DNA from: Christiangramia salexigens
Lineage (GTDB): Bacteria > Bacteroidota > Bacteroidia > Flavobacteriales > Flavobacteriaceae
NCBI RefSeq assembly: GCF_001889005.1
Contig: NZ_CP018153.1
Location: 2,710,001 to 2,774,000, forward strand
DNA: 64,000 nt
Reading direction: 5' to 3'
Shown: positions 43,356-52,785 of the stretch, one piece after another
Numbering within the stretch: position 1 is the stretch's first letter
Layout: each line of letters opens with the position of its first letter
Program-made: the position numbers and the translations under genes
The notes under the pieces: model-generated
The model's input: only the letters and a program-made list of their open reading frames with translations
What the model was told of the DNA's origin: nothing
Databases searched by the model: none

Positions 43356-45386
43356 TTATTTTTTTATTAGCCCTGCTCTCCTTAGCAAAGCATCCGGTTG
43401 AGGTTCTTTGCCTCTGAATTTTTTGTAAAGCTCCATAGGGTGCTCTGTGCCTCCTCTCGAGAGTATGTGTTCCTTGAATTTCGTTGCAATTTCCTGACTG
43501 AAAATTCCGTTTTCTGAAAAATATTCAAAAGTATCGGCGTCCAGTACTTCGGCCCACTTATAGGAATAGTATCCGGCAGAATAGCCGCCCTGGAAAATAT
43601 GAGAGAATGCAGTGCTCATGCAATTAGATGGAACATCGGGATAAAGTTTTGTGGCTTCAAAAGCTTTTAATTCGTGTTGCTTTACATCTTGAGCACTGGT
43701 AGGGTCTATAGCGTGCCAGCTAAGATCCAGCATTCCAAAACTCAGTTGTCTAAGGGTGGCCATTCCTTCCATGAAATTTGCCGATTCCTTAATTTTGGTA
43801 ATATATTCCTGAGGAATTGGTTCTCCCGTTTTGTAATGCTTAGCAAACAATTGCAAAGCTTCTTTTTCATAGCACCAGTTCTCAAGCACCTGACTTGGTA
43901 GCTCCACGAAGTCCCAATATACATTAGGTCCGGAGAGGCTAGGGTAGGTGGTGTTTGCCAACATACCATGTAACGCATGTCCAAACTCATGGAAAAGAGT
44001 TGTAACCTCATTGAAACTTAATAGCGAAGGTTCTTTTTCTCCAGGTTTAGTAAAGTTGCAAACAATAGAAATATGAGGACGCTCATTATTCCCGTTTTCT
44101 ACATACTGATTTTTGTAAATGGTCATCCAGGCGCCATCCCTTTTTCCCGGACGAGGGTGGAAATCTGCATAAAATAAAGCAACTGCTTCGCCAAATTCAT
44201 CAGTTACTTTATAAGTTCTTACATCGGGATGGTACTTATCTATATTGTGAACTTCATTAAAATTAAGCCCATATAGTTTTTTGGCTACAGTAAAGACTCC
44301 GTCTATAACCTTTTCAAGCTGAAAATATGGTTTCAGTTTTTCGTCATCCAGATCAAAAAGTTTTTGCTTCAGCTTTTCACTATAATAGGCGGCATCCCAC
44401 TTTTCGAGACGGTCTATATTATCCAGATCTTTTGCAAAATCCTCTAGTTCCTTAAATTCTTTTTCTGCAGCCGGTTTTGCTTTTTCAAGCATGTTTTTCA
44501 AGAACGAATCCACTTTTTCAGGCGTTTCTGCCATGCGTTCTTCCAATACAAAGTGGGCATGAGATTTAAAGCCTAATAATTTAGCTCGCGTATATCTTAA
44601 TTTAGCTATCTGTAGTACGTTCTCCTGATTGTCTAATTCGTCATTATGAAAGCCACGGGATCCAAAAGCAAGTGCGAGTTCCTTTCTCAACTCCCTGTCC
44701 TCGGCATATTTCATAAAAGGAATATAACTTGGGTATTCCAGACTAAATATCCAGCCTTCCTTGTCTTTGGAGTTTGCGACGGACCTTGCTTCCTCTTTAA
44801 AACTTTCAGGAAGACCCTTTAAGCGGGATTCCTCGGTGATATGTAACTCATATCTGTTAGTCTCTGCCAGGACATTTTCGCCAAACTTTAAAGATAGTTT
44901 TGATAGTTCCTTATCTATTTCGCGTAATTCATTTTGTTTGTCAGATGGAAGATTAGCGCCATTTCGGGTAAATGCCTTGTATTTTTTATCGAGAAGCATT
45001 TCCTGTTCTTTATTCAGTTCTAAAGAGTCCTTCTGATTATATACCTCCTGGATTTTTTTAAAAAGTTCTGAATTAAGAATGACGTCATTCTTAAATTCTG
45101 AAAGTACAGGAGAAACTTCTTGTGCGATCTTTTGAATTTCGGCATTAGTTTCGGCCGAATTTATATTGAAGAAAATACTGGTAACCCTATCAAGTTTTTT
45201 ACCTGAATATTCCAGCTTTTCTATGGTATTTTGAAATGTTGGTTTCTCTTTGGAATCTACCAGCTCATTAATTTCCTGTCGCGCCAGCTCTACTGCCTGC
45301 AAAATTGCAGGTTTATAATCTTCCGTTTTAATTTGGGAGAAAGGAGCATATTCATACTCTGTTAGTAATATATTCTGAGAATCCAT
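43356..45386 (-). CDS. M3 family metallopeptidase (oligopeptidase/Dcp type)
   Basis: The 676-aa protein has the HEFGH zinc motif (TLFHEFGHALHGML) near residue 460 and the following ENWCYE glutamate ligand, with the C-terminal motif SYKWAEVLDADTFEYF. The length and layout fit the M3 family of peptidyl-dipeptidases and oligopeptidases (Dcp and oligopeptidase A types), which trim short peptides. No signal peptide is seen, so it probably acts in the cytoplasm on peptide breakdown products. The GYYSYKWA segment is common to Dcp-like enzymes. I give no symbol because the two subtypes cannot be separated by eye. Confidence 0.92.
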   Translation of the reverse strand: MDSQNILLTEYEYAPFSQIKTEDYKPAILQAVELARQEINELVDSKEKPTFQNTIEKLEYSGKKLDRVTSIFFNINSAETNAEIQKIAQEVSPVLSEFKNDVILNSELFKKIQEVYNQKDSLELNKEQEMLLDKKYKAFTRNGANLPSDKQNELREIDKELSKLSLKFGENVLAETNRYELHITEESRLKGLPESFKEEARSVANSKDKEGWIFSLEYPSYIPFMKYAEDRELRKELALAFGSRGFHNDELDNQENVLQIAKLRYTRAKLLGFKSHAHFVLEERMAETPEKVDSFLKNMLEKAKPAAEKEFKELEDFAKDLDNIDRLEKWDAAYYSEKLKQKLFDLDDEKLKPYFQLEKVIDGVFTVAKKLYGLNFNEVHNIDKYHPDVRTYKVTDEFGEAVALFYADFHPRPGKRDGAWMTIYKNQYVENGNNERPHISIVCNFTKPGEKEPSLLSFNEVTTLFHEFGHALHGMLANTTYPSLSGPNVYWDFVELPSQVLENWCYEKEALQLFAKHYKTGEPIPQEYITKIKESANFMEGMATLRQLSFGMLDLSWHAIDPTSAQDVKQHELKAFEATKLYPDVPSNCMSTAFSHIFQGGYSAGYYSYKWAEVLDADTFEYFSENGIFSQEIATKFKEHILSRGGTEHPMELYKKFRGKEPQPDALLRRAGLIKK

Positions 45387-45604
45387 AAAGGCTTTTCTAT
45401 TAGTGTGATTGATTAAAATTTTAACGGATATATTAAGATTTAAGTTTTTTTAACTAAATTGGTGCCTGATTAACGCATTTTTAACTTAAAAATATATAGT
45501 AAAGTAGTTTACAGAGTTCTGGTTTTATATTTAGAATGGTTAATAAATAATAAGTACAGATTTACAAAGTTTACTACTCGAAAGGCCGCTATTTGCGGCC
45601 TTTC
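45387..45604. other. 218-bp intergenic region with a stem-loop near the purE end
   Basis: A hairpin AAAGGCCGC/GCGGCCTTT lies at 45581-45603, adjacent to the purE stop codon. On the minus strand it is not followed by a T-run, so its role as purE terminator is uncertain. The rest is AT-rich leader of the M3 peptidase gene; I see nothing else. Confidence 0.5.
45581..45603 (-). terminator. Possible terminator hairpin after purE
   Basis: A perfect 9-bp GC-rich stem with a 5-base loop directly follows the purE stop codon, but no T-run follows on the minus strand. Confidence 0.45.
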
Positions 45605-46090
45605 TTATTTTTTGATCGATTTGGCTCCTTCTATGACCTTTTGTTTGAGGCCTTCCTTGTATACCAAAATTTTATCCAGTACACATTTATCTGAAGCACC
45701 TATGATCTGAGCTGCCAGGATCCCCGCATTCTTTGCTCCGTCCAGTGCTACGGTTGCAACCGGGACTCCTCCGGGCATTTGTAATATTGAAAGAACAGAA
45801 TCCCATCCGTCAATAGAATTCCTGGATTTTACAGGTACACCAATTACGGGTAGTGGAGACATGGATGCTACCATGCCCGGTAAATGTGCAGCACCTCCGG
45901 CTCCCGCGATAATCACTTTAATATCTTTTTCGTGAGCGGTTTTACTAAATTCAAATAATTTTTCCGGGGTTCGGTGGGCAGAAACAATATCTACTTCAAC
46001 TTCGATATCGAATCCCTTAAGAATATCTATTGCTTCCTGCATTACGGGCATATCGCTTGTGCTACCCATTATAACTGCTACTTTTCCCAT
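45605..46090 (-). CDS. purE: N5-carboxyaminoimidazole ribonucleotide mutase
   Basis: The 161-aa protein has the class I PurE motifs GSTSDMP at the N-terminus, SAHRTPEKL, AGAGGAAHLPGMVA and PVIGVPV. These form the substrate pocket of N5-CAIR mutase. Class I PurE works with PurK, which lies directly upstream on the same strand (3-base gap), so the two enzymes make CAIR from AIR with ATP and bicarbonate. The C-terminus ends in a lysine-rich tail. The pairing, rather than a class II PurE, is clear from the neighbour. Confidence 0.95.
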   Translation of the reverse strand: MGKVAVIMGSTSDMPVMQEAIDILKGFDIEVEVDIVSAHRTPEKLFEFSKTAHEKDIKVIIAGAGGAAHLPGMVASMSPLPVIGVPVKSRNSIDGWDSVLSILQMPGGVPVATVALDGAKNAGILAAQIIGASDKCVLDKILVYKEGLKQKVIEGAKSIKK

Positions 46091-46093
46091 AAA

Positions 46094-47257
46094 TTACTTG
46101 TTTTTACTTATCACTTTAATGCTGTTTTTCACCTTTTCAGCAACTTCTCTCGCCTTAGAAAGGTCTTTATCTACGATAGTAACGTGTCCCATTTTTCTAA
46201 AGGGACGCGTTATCTTTTTGCCATAGATGTGTGGTGTAACTCCATCCAGGCTCATGATCTCTTCTATGTTCTCGTATTGAACCTCTCCTTCATGATCCTT
46301 GTCTCCAACCAAATTTACCATTATTCCGCCTACCTTACTCTCTGTATTTCCCAGAGGAAGATCTAAGATAGCACGGATGTGTTGTTCAAATTGATTAGTG
46401 TATGAAGCTTCAATACTGTAATGTCCACTATTGTGAGGTCTTGGAGCAACTTCGTTAATTAAAATATCATCATCCTCTGTTTGGAACATTTCCACAGCCA
46501 GTAAACCAACATGCTGGAACGCATCCGAAACTTTTTCAGCAAGCACTCGTGCCTTTTCGGCAACGGTATTTTCTATCCTTGCGGGGCATATCACATATTC
46601 CACCTGATTGGCAGTTGGATGAAACTCCATTTCTACTACTGGATAGGTTTTAATATCACCCGATGGGTTTCTTGCCACAATTACAGCTAATTCATTCTTA
46701 AACGGAATTAATTGCTCTGCAATACATTCTCCCTCTGGAAGCTTTTTTACATCTTCTGCGTTTTTTATGACTGAAACTCCCTTACCGTCGTAACCACCAG
46801 TGGCGCTTTTCCAAACGAAAGGAATTTCAATTTCTTTGGCACTCAGAGAATTCTTCAGGTCTTCAATAGTGTCAAAAACTTTGAAAGGAGCAGTTGGAAG
46901 TTGCTTCTCGCTGTAAAATTTCTTTTGCACTGCCTTGTTTTGGATCTTTTCTAAAGTAGATGCAGATGGATAGGTTTTAATTCCTTCAGATTCTAATTTT
47001 TTAAGAGCTTCTACATTAACGCCTTCAATTTCAAAAGTCAGGACATCTGCCTTTCTGCCAAATTTCAGTACCGTTTCATAGTCCATTAGATCGCCCTGTT
47101 CAAAATGGTTGCATGAAATTTTACAGGGAGCTTCATCACTGGGGTCCATAACCAGAGTTTGGATATCATATTTTCTGGTCTCGTATAACATCATTTTCCC
47201 GAGTTGGCCTCCTCCCAGGATTCCGAGCTTAAAGTCTGAAGAAAAATAATTTACCAT
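46094..47257 (-). CDS. purK: N5-carboxyaminoimidazole ribonucleotide synthase
   Basis: The 387-aa protein is an ATP-grasp enzyme: N-terminal GILGGGQLGKMM, the ATP segment SATGGYDGKGV (near residue 150), and the metal site INEVAPRPHNSGHYSIEA. It makes N5-CAIR from AIR, ATP and bicarbonate; PurE then rearranges it. Translation start ATG 47257 gives a short extra N-terminal peptide before the GILGGGQ motif, which is normal. It is the first gene of the purK-purE operon. A divergent purine gene (hpt-adk) starts 122 bp away, so the spacer may carry shared control. Confidence 0.95.
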   Translation of the reverse strand: MVNYFSSDFKLGILGGGQLGKMMLYETRKYDIQTLVMDPSDEAPCKISCNHFEQGDLMDYETVLKFGRKADVLTFEIEGVNVEALKKLESEGIKTYPSASTLEKIQNKAVQKKFYSEKQLPTAPFKVFDTIEDLKNSLSAKEIEIPFVWKSATGGYDGKGVSVIKNAEDVKKLPEGECIAEQLIPFKNELAVIVARNPSGDIKTYPVVEMEFHPTANQVEYVICPARIENTVAEKARVLAEKVSDAFQHVGLLAVEMFQTEDDDILINEVAPRPHNSGHYSIEASYTNQFEQHIRAILDLPLGNTESKVGGIMVNLVGDKDHEGEVQYENIEEIMSLDGVTPHIYGKKITRPFRKMGHVTIVDKDLSKAREVAEKVKNSIKVISKNK

Positions 47258-47351
47258 AAATATTGTGTGCTTTTTGCAAAAATAACTTAATCAAAATTTC
47301 TGTCACTAATAATCGATAAGAAATCGGAGGGTCGGGCTTATAGAGATTCCT

Positions 47352-47359
47352 TATCTTTG
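47352..47359 (+). promoter_or_regulatory. Putative -7 box of the hpt-adk gene
   Basis: TATCTTTG matches TANNTTTG exactly and lies 20 bases before the TTG start at 47380. Confidence 0.6.
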
Positions 47360-47379
47360 CGACTTTAAATTTGTGAATT

Positions 47380-48492
47380 TTGATAAAGTTACATGATCTT
47401 GAATTTGAGCCTTTTATTTCTGAAGGTGAAATTACAGAAGCTATAGATAGGATTTCCGGTGAATTGAACCAAAAATATAAGCATGAAAAACCTGTTTTTC
47501 TTGGGGTTCTAAACGGCTCTTTTATGTTTGCTTCAGAGGTGATTAAAAGGTTTGAAGGGGATTGTGAGGTAAGCTTTGTCAAACTTGGTTCCTATGAAGG
47601 GACTGAAACAACCGGAAATGTGAAAACCTTGATAGGTCTCAATCAGGAACTGGAAGGTAGACAGGTTATTCTTTTAGAAGATATTGTAGATACCGGTAAT
47701 ACTCTTGTTGAAATTGATGAGATTTTAAAAAAGGCAAAGGTGAAAGATTATAAGGTAGCAACTTTATTTTTTAAACCTGAAGCTTATAAAAAAAATGTTC
47801 CCGTAGAGTTTAAGGGATTAGAAATACCTAATAAATTTATTGTTGGTTTCGGGCTGGATTATGATGGATTAGGCCGAAACCTTACTCAAGTATATAAACG
47901 CAAAGAAAACGAAATGACAAATCTAGTATTGTTTGGCCCTCCTGGTGCAGGCAAAGGAACTCAGGCGACGATTCTTAAAGACAAATATCAATTAGTGCAT
48001 ATTTCTACCGGTGATGTTTTTAGATTTAATATCAAAAATCAAACTGAGCTTGGTTTAAGTGCAAAATCATATATGGATAAAGGGCAATTGGTTCCCGATG
48101 AGGTGACCATCAATATGCTTAAAGCTGAGGTTGAAAAAAATGCCGATGCGAAAGGCTTTATTTTTGATGGTTTTCCCAGAACAGAAGCTCAGGCAGAGGC
48201 ACTTAGTGAATACCTGGAATCCAGAGGAACTAAAGTGGATGCTATGATCGCCTTAGAGGTAGAGGATGAAATCCTTGTGGAACGTTTGCTTGAAAGAGGT
48301 AAAACGTCAGGGAGACCGGATGATGCTAATGAGAATGTTGTTAAAAACCGAATTAAGGTTTACTATAATGAAACTGCTATTTTGAAAAATTACTATCAGA
48401 AAAAAGATAGATATTTTGGAGTAAATGGTGTTGGGAGTATTGAGGAGATCACAGAGCGTTTAAGCGGTGTGATAGACCAATTAATGAAATAA
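47380..48492 (+). CDS. Fused hypoxanthine phosphoribosyltransferase - adenylate kinase
   Basis: One uninterrupted 370-aa frame joins two purine enzymes. Residues 1-178 are a phosphoribosyltransferase of the Hpt type: [12 protein letters not shown], the PRPP-binding motif [12 protein letters not shown] and a [12 protein letters not shown] end. Residues 179-370 are an adenylate kinase: P-loop [25 protein letters not shown] and a short LID without zinc cysteines (TSGRPDD). The junction is [13 protein letters not shown] with no linker. The start must be TTG 47380 (or ATT 47377), because an in-frame stop TGA lies at 47374-47376 and the first residues MIKLHDLEF look like a normal Hpt start. ATG 47914 could let a free Adk be translated too. 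Obg follows 7 bases after. Confidence 0.9.
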   Translation: MIKLHDLEFEPFISEGEITEAIDRISGELNQKYKHEKPVFLGVLNGSFMFASEVIKRFEGDCEVSFVKLGSYEGTETTGNVKTLIGLNQELEGRQVILLEDIVDTGNTLVEIDEILKKAKVKDYKVATLFFKPEAYKKNVPVEFKGLEIPNKFIVGFGLDYDGLGRNLTQVYKRKENEMTNLVLFGPPGAGKGTQATILKDKYQLVHISTGDVFRFNIKNQTELGLSAKSYMDKGQLVPDEVTINMLKAEVEKNADAKGFIFDGFPRTEAQAEALSEYLESRGTKVDAMIALEVEDEILVERLLERGKTSGRPDDANENVVKNRIKVYYNETAILKNYYQKKDRYFGVNGVGSIEEITERLSGVIDQLMK

Positions 48493-48499
48493 AATAAAA

Positions 48500-49507
48500 A
48501 TGACTGAAGGGAATTTTGTTGACTATGTGAAAATTCATGTTTTTTCCGGAAAAGGAGGAAAGGGTTCTGCTCACCTTCACCGGGAGAAATATATTGCCAA
48601 GGGTGGTCCCGATGGTGGTGATGGAGGCCGTGGAGGTCATGTGATTGTGAAAGGAAACAAAAATCTCTGGACCCTATATCATTTAAAGTTTAAGCGTCAC
48701 GTAAAAGCCGAACATGGCGAAAATGGCGGTAAACAAAGAAGTTCTGGTGCAGATGGTTCAGATCAATATATAGATGTTCCTTTAGGGACGGTTATAAGAG
48801 ATACTGAGACCAATGAGATTATTAAGGAGATCACAGAGGATGGACAGGAATTTGTTGTGGCTGAAGGTGGATTGGGTGGCCGTGGTAACTGGCACTTTAA
48901 GAGTTCTACCAACCAGACGCCAAGATATGCTCAGCCGGGTATAGATGGTCAGCAGGTGGATATAACCCTAGAATTGAAGGTTCTCGCAGACGTTGGATTA
49001 GTTGGTTTCCCTAATGCAGGTAAATCTACTTTACTGTCTGTAGTGACGGCTGCAAAGCCAAAGATCGCAGATTATGAGTTCACAACTTTAAAACCTAATC
49101 TGGGAATTGTACAATACCGGGATTTTAAAACCTTTATCATTGCCGATATTCCGGGTATAATTGAAGGGGCTGCTGAGGGAAAAGGTCTTGGTCACAGGTT
49201 CCTTAGGCATATTGAAAGAAACTCTACCTTATTGTTTCTTATTCCTGCAGATGCGCCGAGTATAACCGAACAGTATGAGATCCTCCTGGATGAGTTGAAG
49301 AGATATAATCCAGAATTAATGGATAAAGACCGACTTATCGCTATTTCGAAAAGTGACTTGCTCGATGCTGAATTAAAGACCGAAATGGCCGAAGAACTAG
49401 ATAAAGAATTGAAACAACCATACATATTTATTTCTTCTGTAGCTCAACAGGGTCTTACTGAATTGAAGGATAAGTTATGGCAAATGCTTAATAAAGAACC
49501 AGTTTAA
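48500..49507 (+). CDS. obg: GTPase Obg/CgtA
   Basis: The 335-aa protein has the Obg fold: a glycine-rich N-terminal domain ([23 protein letters not shown] near residue 125), then a GTPase domain with GFPNAGKST (G1), DIPGI (G3) and a SKSD (G4) motif near the end. Obg is a ribosome-assembly and stress-related GTPase. The C-terminal domain of some family members is absent; the length matches short-form Obg. It follows the hpt-adk gene closely and is likely in its transcript. It acts in the cytoplasm at the large ribosomal subunit. Confidence 0.95.
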   Translation: MTEGNFVDYVKIHVFSGKGGKGSAHLHREKYIAKGGPDGGDGGRGGHVIVKGNKNLWTLYHLKFKRHVKAEHGENGGKQRSSGADGSDQYIDVPLGTVIRDTETNEIIKEITEDGQEFVVAEGGLGGRGNWHFKSSTNQTPRYAQPGIDGQQVDITLELKVLADVGLVGFPNAGKSTLLSVVTAAKPKIADYEFTTLKPNLGIVQYRDFKTFIIADIPGIIEGAAEGKGLGHRFLRHIERNSTLLFLIPADAPSITEQYEILLDELKRYNPELMDKDRLIAISKSDLLDAELKTEMAEELDKELKQPYIFISSVAQQGLTELKDKLWQMLNKEPV

Positions 49508-49567
49508 TTACTGTTAAAGCCTCTACTTTTGGAATCGATTTTGCTTAATTTTAAATAAAACTCGGTT

Positions 49568-50092
49568 ATGAAAAGATTCAAATTAGGCATATTATTGCTA
49601 TTTATAATCTCCTGTAATACGCCAAAGGCAGCCTTCGACTACGATAATCAGGTCGATTTTAAGACCTTTAGCAGTTACGCATTATTTCCAGATTTTCAAT
49701 CCGGCTTAAGTCAACTAGACCAGGCGAGGCTGATTGAAAGTCTGGATTTTTATTTAAAGGAAGAAGGTTTCGAGAATTCCTCAGAAACACCTGATATATA
49801 TGTAAATGTTTATACTGAAAAGTTTGAACAGGATAATCGTAGTCGTATAGGTGTTGGACTTGGTGGCGGTGGAGGAAATGTTGGAGTGGGCGTTTCGGGT
49901 GGTATACCCGTAGGTCAAATGGATACTTATCTTAAACTCACATTCGATTTTATAAGTGTAAAAGATGATGAATTGGTATGGCAGGCAATAGTAGAAAGTC
50001 CATTCAATTTAAATGCTTCTCCACAGGAAAGGAAAGATCGGTTTGATAAGATCGTGAAAAAAGCACTAGAGGGTTATCCTCCTAAAAAATAA
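49568..50092 (+). CDS. DUF4136 domain lipoprotein
   Basis: The 174-aa protein has a lipoprotein signal peptide (LLFIISC, lipobox) and a DUF4136-type body: DFKTFSSYALFPD, then a Gly-rich middle (GVGLGGGGGNVGVGVSGG), and a terminal FDKIVKKALEGYPPKK. It is likely anchored in the outer membrane or periplasm. Function of DUF4136 proteins is not known. It has no clear partner; obg ends 60 bases upstream and a bidirectional terminator follows. A -7-like box TAATTTTA lies at 49546-49553. Confidence 0.82.
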   Translation: MKRFKLGILLLFIISCNTPKAAFDYDNQVDFKTFSSYALFPDFQSGLSQLDQARLIESLDFYLKEEGFENSSETPDIYVNVYTEKFEQDNRSRIGVGLGGGGGNVGVGVSGGIPVGQMDTYLKLTFDFISVKDDELVWQAIVESPFNLNASPQERKDRFDKIVKKALEGYPPKK

Positions 50093-50098
50093 AGAATA

Positions 50099-50126
50099 AA
50101 AAAGCCCCGGAATTCCGGGGCTTTTT
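50099..50126. terminator. Bidirectional terminator between convergent genes
   Basis: A perfect 28-bp palindrome AAAAAGCCCCGGAA/TTCCGGGGCTTTTT has A and T flanks on each side, ending both the DUF4136 gene and the OmpA-like operon. Confidence 0.92.
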
Positions 50127-50151
50127 AATATGGTTGGTTAGGTTGTGAGTT

Positions 50152-51816
50152 TTAGTTCTCTTCTTCCTTTTCCATTTCCTGTTTTACCTCTTTCTTCGCT
50201 TCTCTGTTAGATACTACGAATACACTTCTACGGTTTTTAGCATACTGAGCTTCAGTACACATATTTGGTTTAGTACAGTCGTTAACCGGTCTGCTTTCAC
50301 CATAACCTTCAGAAGTTAATCTAGCTTTGTCAATACCTTTCTCTACAAGGTAGTTTACAGTAGAGGCAGCTCTTCTCTTAGATAAATCCATGTTGTATTT
50401 ATCTGAGCCACGAGCATCAGCATGTGATTCAACTTTTACCTTGATGTTAGAGTATTTGTTCATATAAGTAACAACAGAGTCTAGAATTGGCTTAGATTCT
50501 GGCTTGATAGTAGCTTTATCAAAATCAAAGTAGATCTTGCTTCCATCAATTGGAATAACATCCTGGCCACTAGTTTCGTCTGTCACAGTTGGAGCTTCAA
50601 CAATTACGTTCTCCTCACGGGTGAATCTGTAAAGATTGTCTGTTCCTCTTCTGTTTGATGCGAAATAACCTATTTCGTCTGCTTCCTTAATTACAAAAGC
50701 AAAATCGTCGTTACCACTATTGATAGATCTTCCTAAGTTCTCTGACTTTGAAAAATCTCCTTCAGTTCTAAAGATATCCAGGTTTCCAAAACCTTGAAGT
50801 CCATCTGAAGTGAAATAAAGTATATTCTCATCACTTATGAATGGGAACTGTTCTCTTTGCGGAGTGTTTACACCCGGCCCTAAGTTCTTTGGAGATCCGT
50901 AGGTTCCATCTTCATTAACATTTACTACATAGATGTCGAATGAACCACTTCCTCCCGGCATATCGCTCGAAAAATAAAGTTTGGTTCCATCGGCGCTTAA
51001 ACTTGGGTGCTCTGTAGAATATTCTTCGCTTGTAAAAGGAAGTGCCTGGATATTGGTCCATTCACCATTCACTTTTTCAGCTCTGTAAATTCTAATGTGA
51101 GCAACACGAACATCCTCCTCGTTCTTTACTCTTTTTTCGTTAGTTCTGTCAAAGAACATTACGGTGCCGTCCTGGTTAAAGGTAGCAGAGCTCTCATGAG
51201 AGTCTGTATTGATCTTATCGGAGAATAGAACGATATCGCTCATTTCACCTTTTTCAGACATTTTGGCGCTGTATAGATCAAGAGTTGGCATTTTGTTCCA
51301 AGGATAAATTGGACGCTCCTGGTTGCGTGTAGACGCAAAAGCAATTCGGTCTCCGTAGAAAGCAATACCAAAGTCTGATGAAGACTGGTTATTCATTACC
51401 TGATCATACTTGAACTTATGAGGTACAAGTGTGTCAAGTTTAGAAGCGAACTTCTCATGATCCCAGTTTTCTCCCGTAGCCATATTCATATACTTGTCGG
51501 CTTTAACGTAATCTCCCTGAGCCATAAGAGCATGAGCAAACCTGAATTGATATTCAGGCGCTACATTTCCATCGTGCCTAAGAAAAAGCAGTTCATATAC
51601 TTCAGCTGCATTTTTCATTTGATTTACAAAGAAGTAAGAATCTCCAAGGTTTTGAAGTACTTCTTGTGATTTGTTGTTTACTTTTTCATAAGCATCAGCC
51701 GCATCTATATAAGCTGCTTGTGCAAAAAACCGGTTGGCCTCTTTGATATCAGACCTTTGGCCGAATGCCGTAATGCTTAGAAATAATATAAAAAGTGTAC
51801 TATATAAATTTTTCAT
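50152..51816 (-). CDS. OmpA-family protein with TPR and WD40-like propeller, PorE-like
   Basis: The 554-aa protein has a signal peptide (ending AFGQ), a TPR-like N-terminal part (about residues 25-120), a run of PD40/WD40-like beta-propeller segments (about 140-400, with STEHPSLSADGTKLYFSSD-type elements), and an OmpA domain (about 425-545, IYFDFDKATIKP and the peptidoglycan-binding residues of ESHADARGSDKYN and NRRSVFV). This order matches PorE of the T9SS, which ties secretion to the cell wall. It closes the operon surface protein - SprF-like - OmpA. A carboxypeptidase-like domain seen in some PorE proteins is absent, so it may be a paralogue dedicated to this cargo. Confidence 0.85.
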   Translation of the reverse strand: MKNLYSTLFILFLSITAFGQRSDIKEANRFFAQAAYIDAADAYEKVNNKSQEVLQNLGDSYFFVNQMKNAAEVYELLFLRHDGNVAPEYQFRFAHALMAQGDYVKADKYMNMATGENWDHEKFASKLDTLVPHKFKYDQVMNNQSSSDFGIAFYGDRIAFASTRNQERPIYPWNKMPTLDLYSAKMSEKGEMSDIVLFSDKINTDSHESSATFNQDGTVMFFDRTNEKRVKNEEDVRVAHIRIYRAEKVNGEWTNIQALPFTSEEYSTEHPSLSADGTKLYFSSDMPGGSGSFDIYVVNVNEDGTYGSPKNLGPGVNTPQREQFPFISDENILYFTSDGLQGFGNLDIFRTEGDFSKSENLGRSINSGNDDFAFVIKEADEIGYFASNRRGTDNLYRFTREENVIVEAPTVTDETSGQDVIPIDGSKIYFDFDKATIKPESKPILDSVVTYMNKYSNIKVKVESHADARGSDKYNMDLSKRRAASTVNYLVEKGIDKARLTSEGYGESRPVNDCTKPNMCTEAQYAKNRRSVFVVSNREAKKEVKQEMEKEEEN

Positions 51817-51828
51817 CTTGTTCAGGTT

Positions 51829-52761
51829 TTAGAAGAATCTAGGTGATTTGTCATATCCTTTGTTCAGGCCAAATAGGTCCAGATCAAACAGAAGCATGAT
51901 CTCATGTGAACCGTCCCTGCTAAGGTCGTAAGTAGGATAGTCATAAGCATAACCGATTCTAAGAGATGGAGTAACTTTAAAGTTTACCAAACCTGTTACG
52001 GTTTCATCAAATCTATATCCAATACCTGCTTCAAGACGATCGTATAACAAAACGTTCGCATTAAGGTCTACAGACAGTGGAGCGCCTTTAACTGCTCTTA
52101 CCATTGTAGAAGGTTTAAGCTTTAAGTTTTCACCTAAATCAAATACATAACCTCCGGTAAGGAAATAATGTACTTCCTCAACACCAAGGTCGCGCAGACC
52201 TCGCTCATTCTCGATATGTTTTGAAGTAAATAAGTTCGGTGCAGAAATACCAAAATAGTGGTTGTCTCCAAACCAAAATGCACCTACACCAAAAACTGGA
52301 AATATTTCACTTTGATTTTCAAAAGCAGGATCATTAGGATCGTTTAGATCCAGTCCTGAAAGATTAGCATCGAAAGTACTAAGACCGGCTTTTGCTCCAA
52401 ACGATAATTTAGTGTTTTCGCTGGCAGGAATAACATATGCGAAATCTGCAGTGATGTTATTTTCCTTAACCCATCCACCTATTTCATCGTGAACTACTGT
52501 AAGTCCTAATTCTACTCTTTCGCTAACCGGAGTGTGGGCGAAGAAGTTAAGGGTGCGTGGTGCGCCCTCAACATCTACCCATTGCATTCTGTATATGCCT
52601 CCCAGATTCAACATTCCTGGATCATCTGTAGCATATGCCGGATTTATTACACTCATATTGTACATGTACTGAGTGAATAGCGGATCTTGCTGAGACATAC
52701 CTTTTATTGAAAAAAGGATAATGCCTGCGAATATTAAATATTTTGTGATAAATTTTTTCAT
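51829..52761 (-). CDS. PorP/SprF family T9SS membrane protein
   Basis: The 310-aa protein has a signal peptide (ending GMSQ) followed by DPLFTQYMYNMSVINPAYA, the hallmark of the PorP/SprF family, then many beta strands suggesting an outer-membrane barrel ending DLDLFGLNKGYDKSPRFF. SprF is needed for surface display of SprB, and SprF-like genes accompany type B cargo genes. The cargo gene lies just upstream and an OmpA-like gene 12 bases downstream, so the three form one operon. Its function is likely to help attach or route the 1314-aa neighbour; experimental proof is lacking here. Confidence 0.9.
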   Translation of the reverse strand: MKKFITKYLIFAGIILFSIKGMSQQDPLFTQYMYNMSVINPAYATDDPGMLNLGGIYRMQWVDVEGAPRTLNFFAHTPVSERVELGLTVVHDEIGGWVKENNITADFAYVIPASENTKLSFGAKAGLSTFDANLSGLDLNDPNDPAFENQSEIFPVFGVGAFWFGDNHYFGISAPNLFTSKHIENERGLRDLGVEEVHYFLTGGYVFDLGENLKLKPSTMVRAVKGAPLSVDLNANVLLYDRLEAGIGYRFDETVTGLVNFKVTPSLRIGYAYDYPTYDLSRDGSHEIMLLFDLDLFGLNKGYDKSPRFF

Positions 52762-52785
52762 TGCTTTCTCGTGTTTATCCTTTTA

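Noticed and set aside
45974..46366. A 130-codon plus-strand frame across purE-purK
   Set aside because: It lies inside two well-supported enzymes on the other strand and has odd composition.
47914..47916. Sequencing frameshift splitting hpt and adk
   Set aside because: The frame is continuous and both halves are intact at the junction, so I describe a real fusion, but independent reads would settle it.
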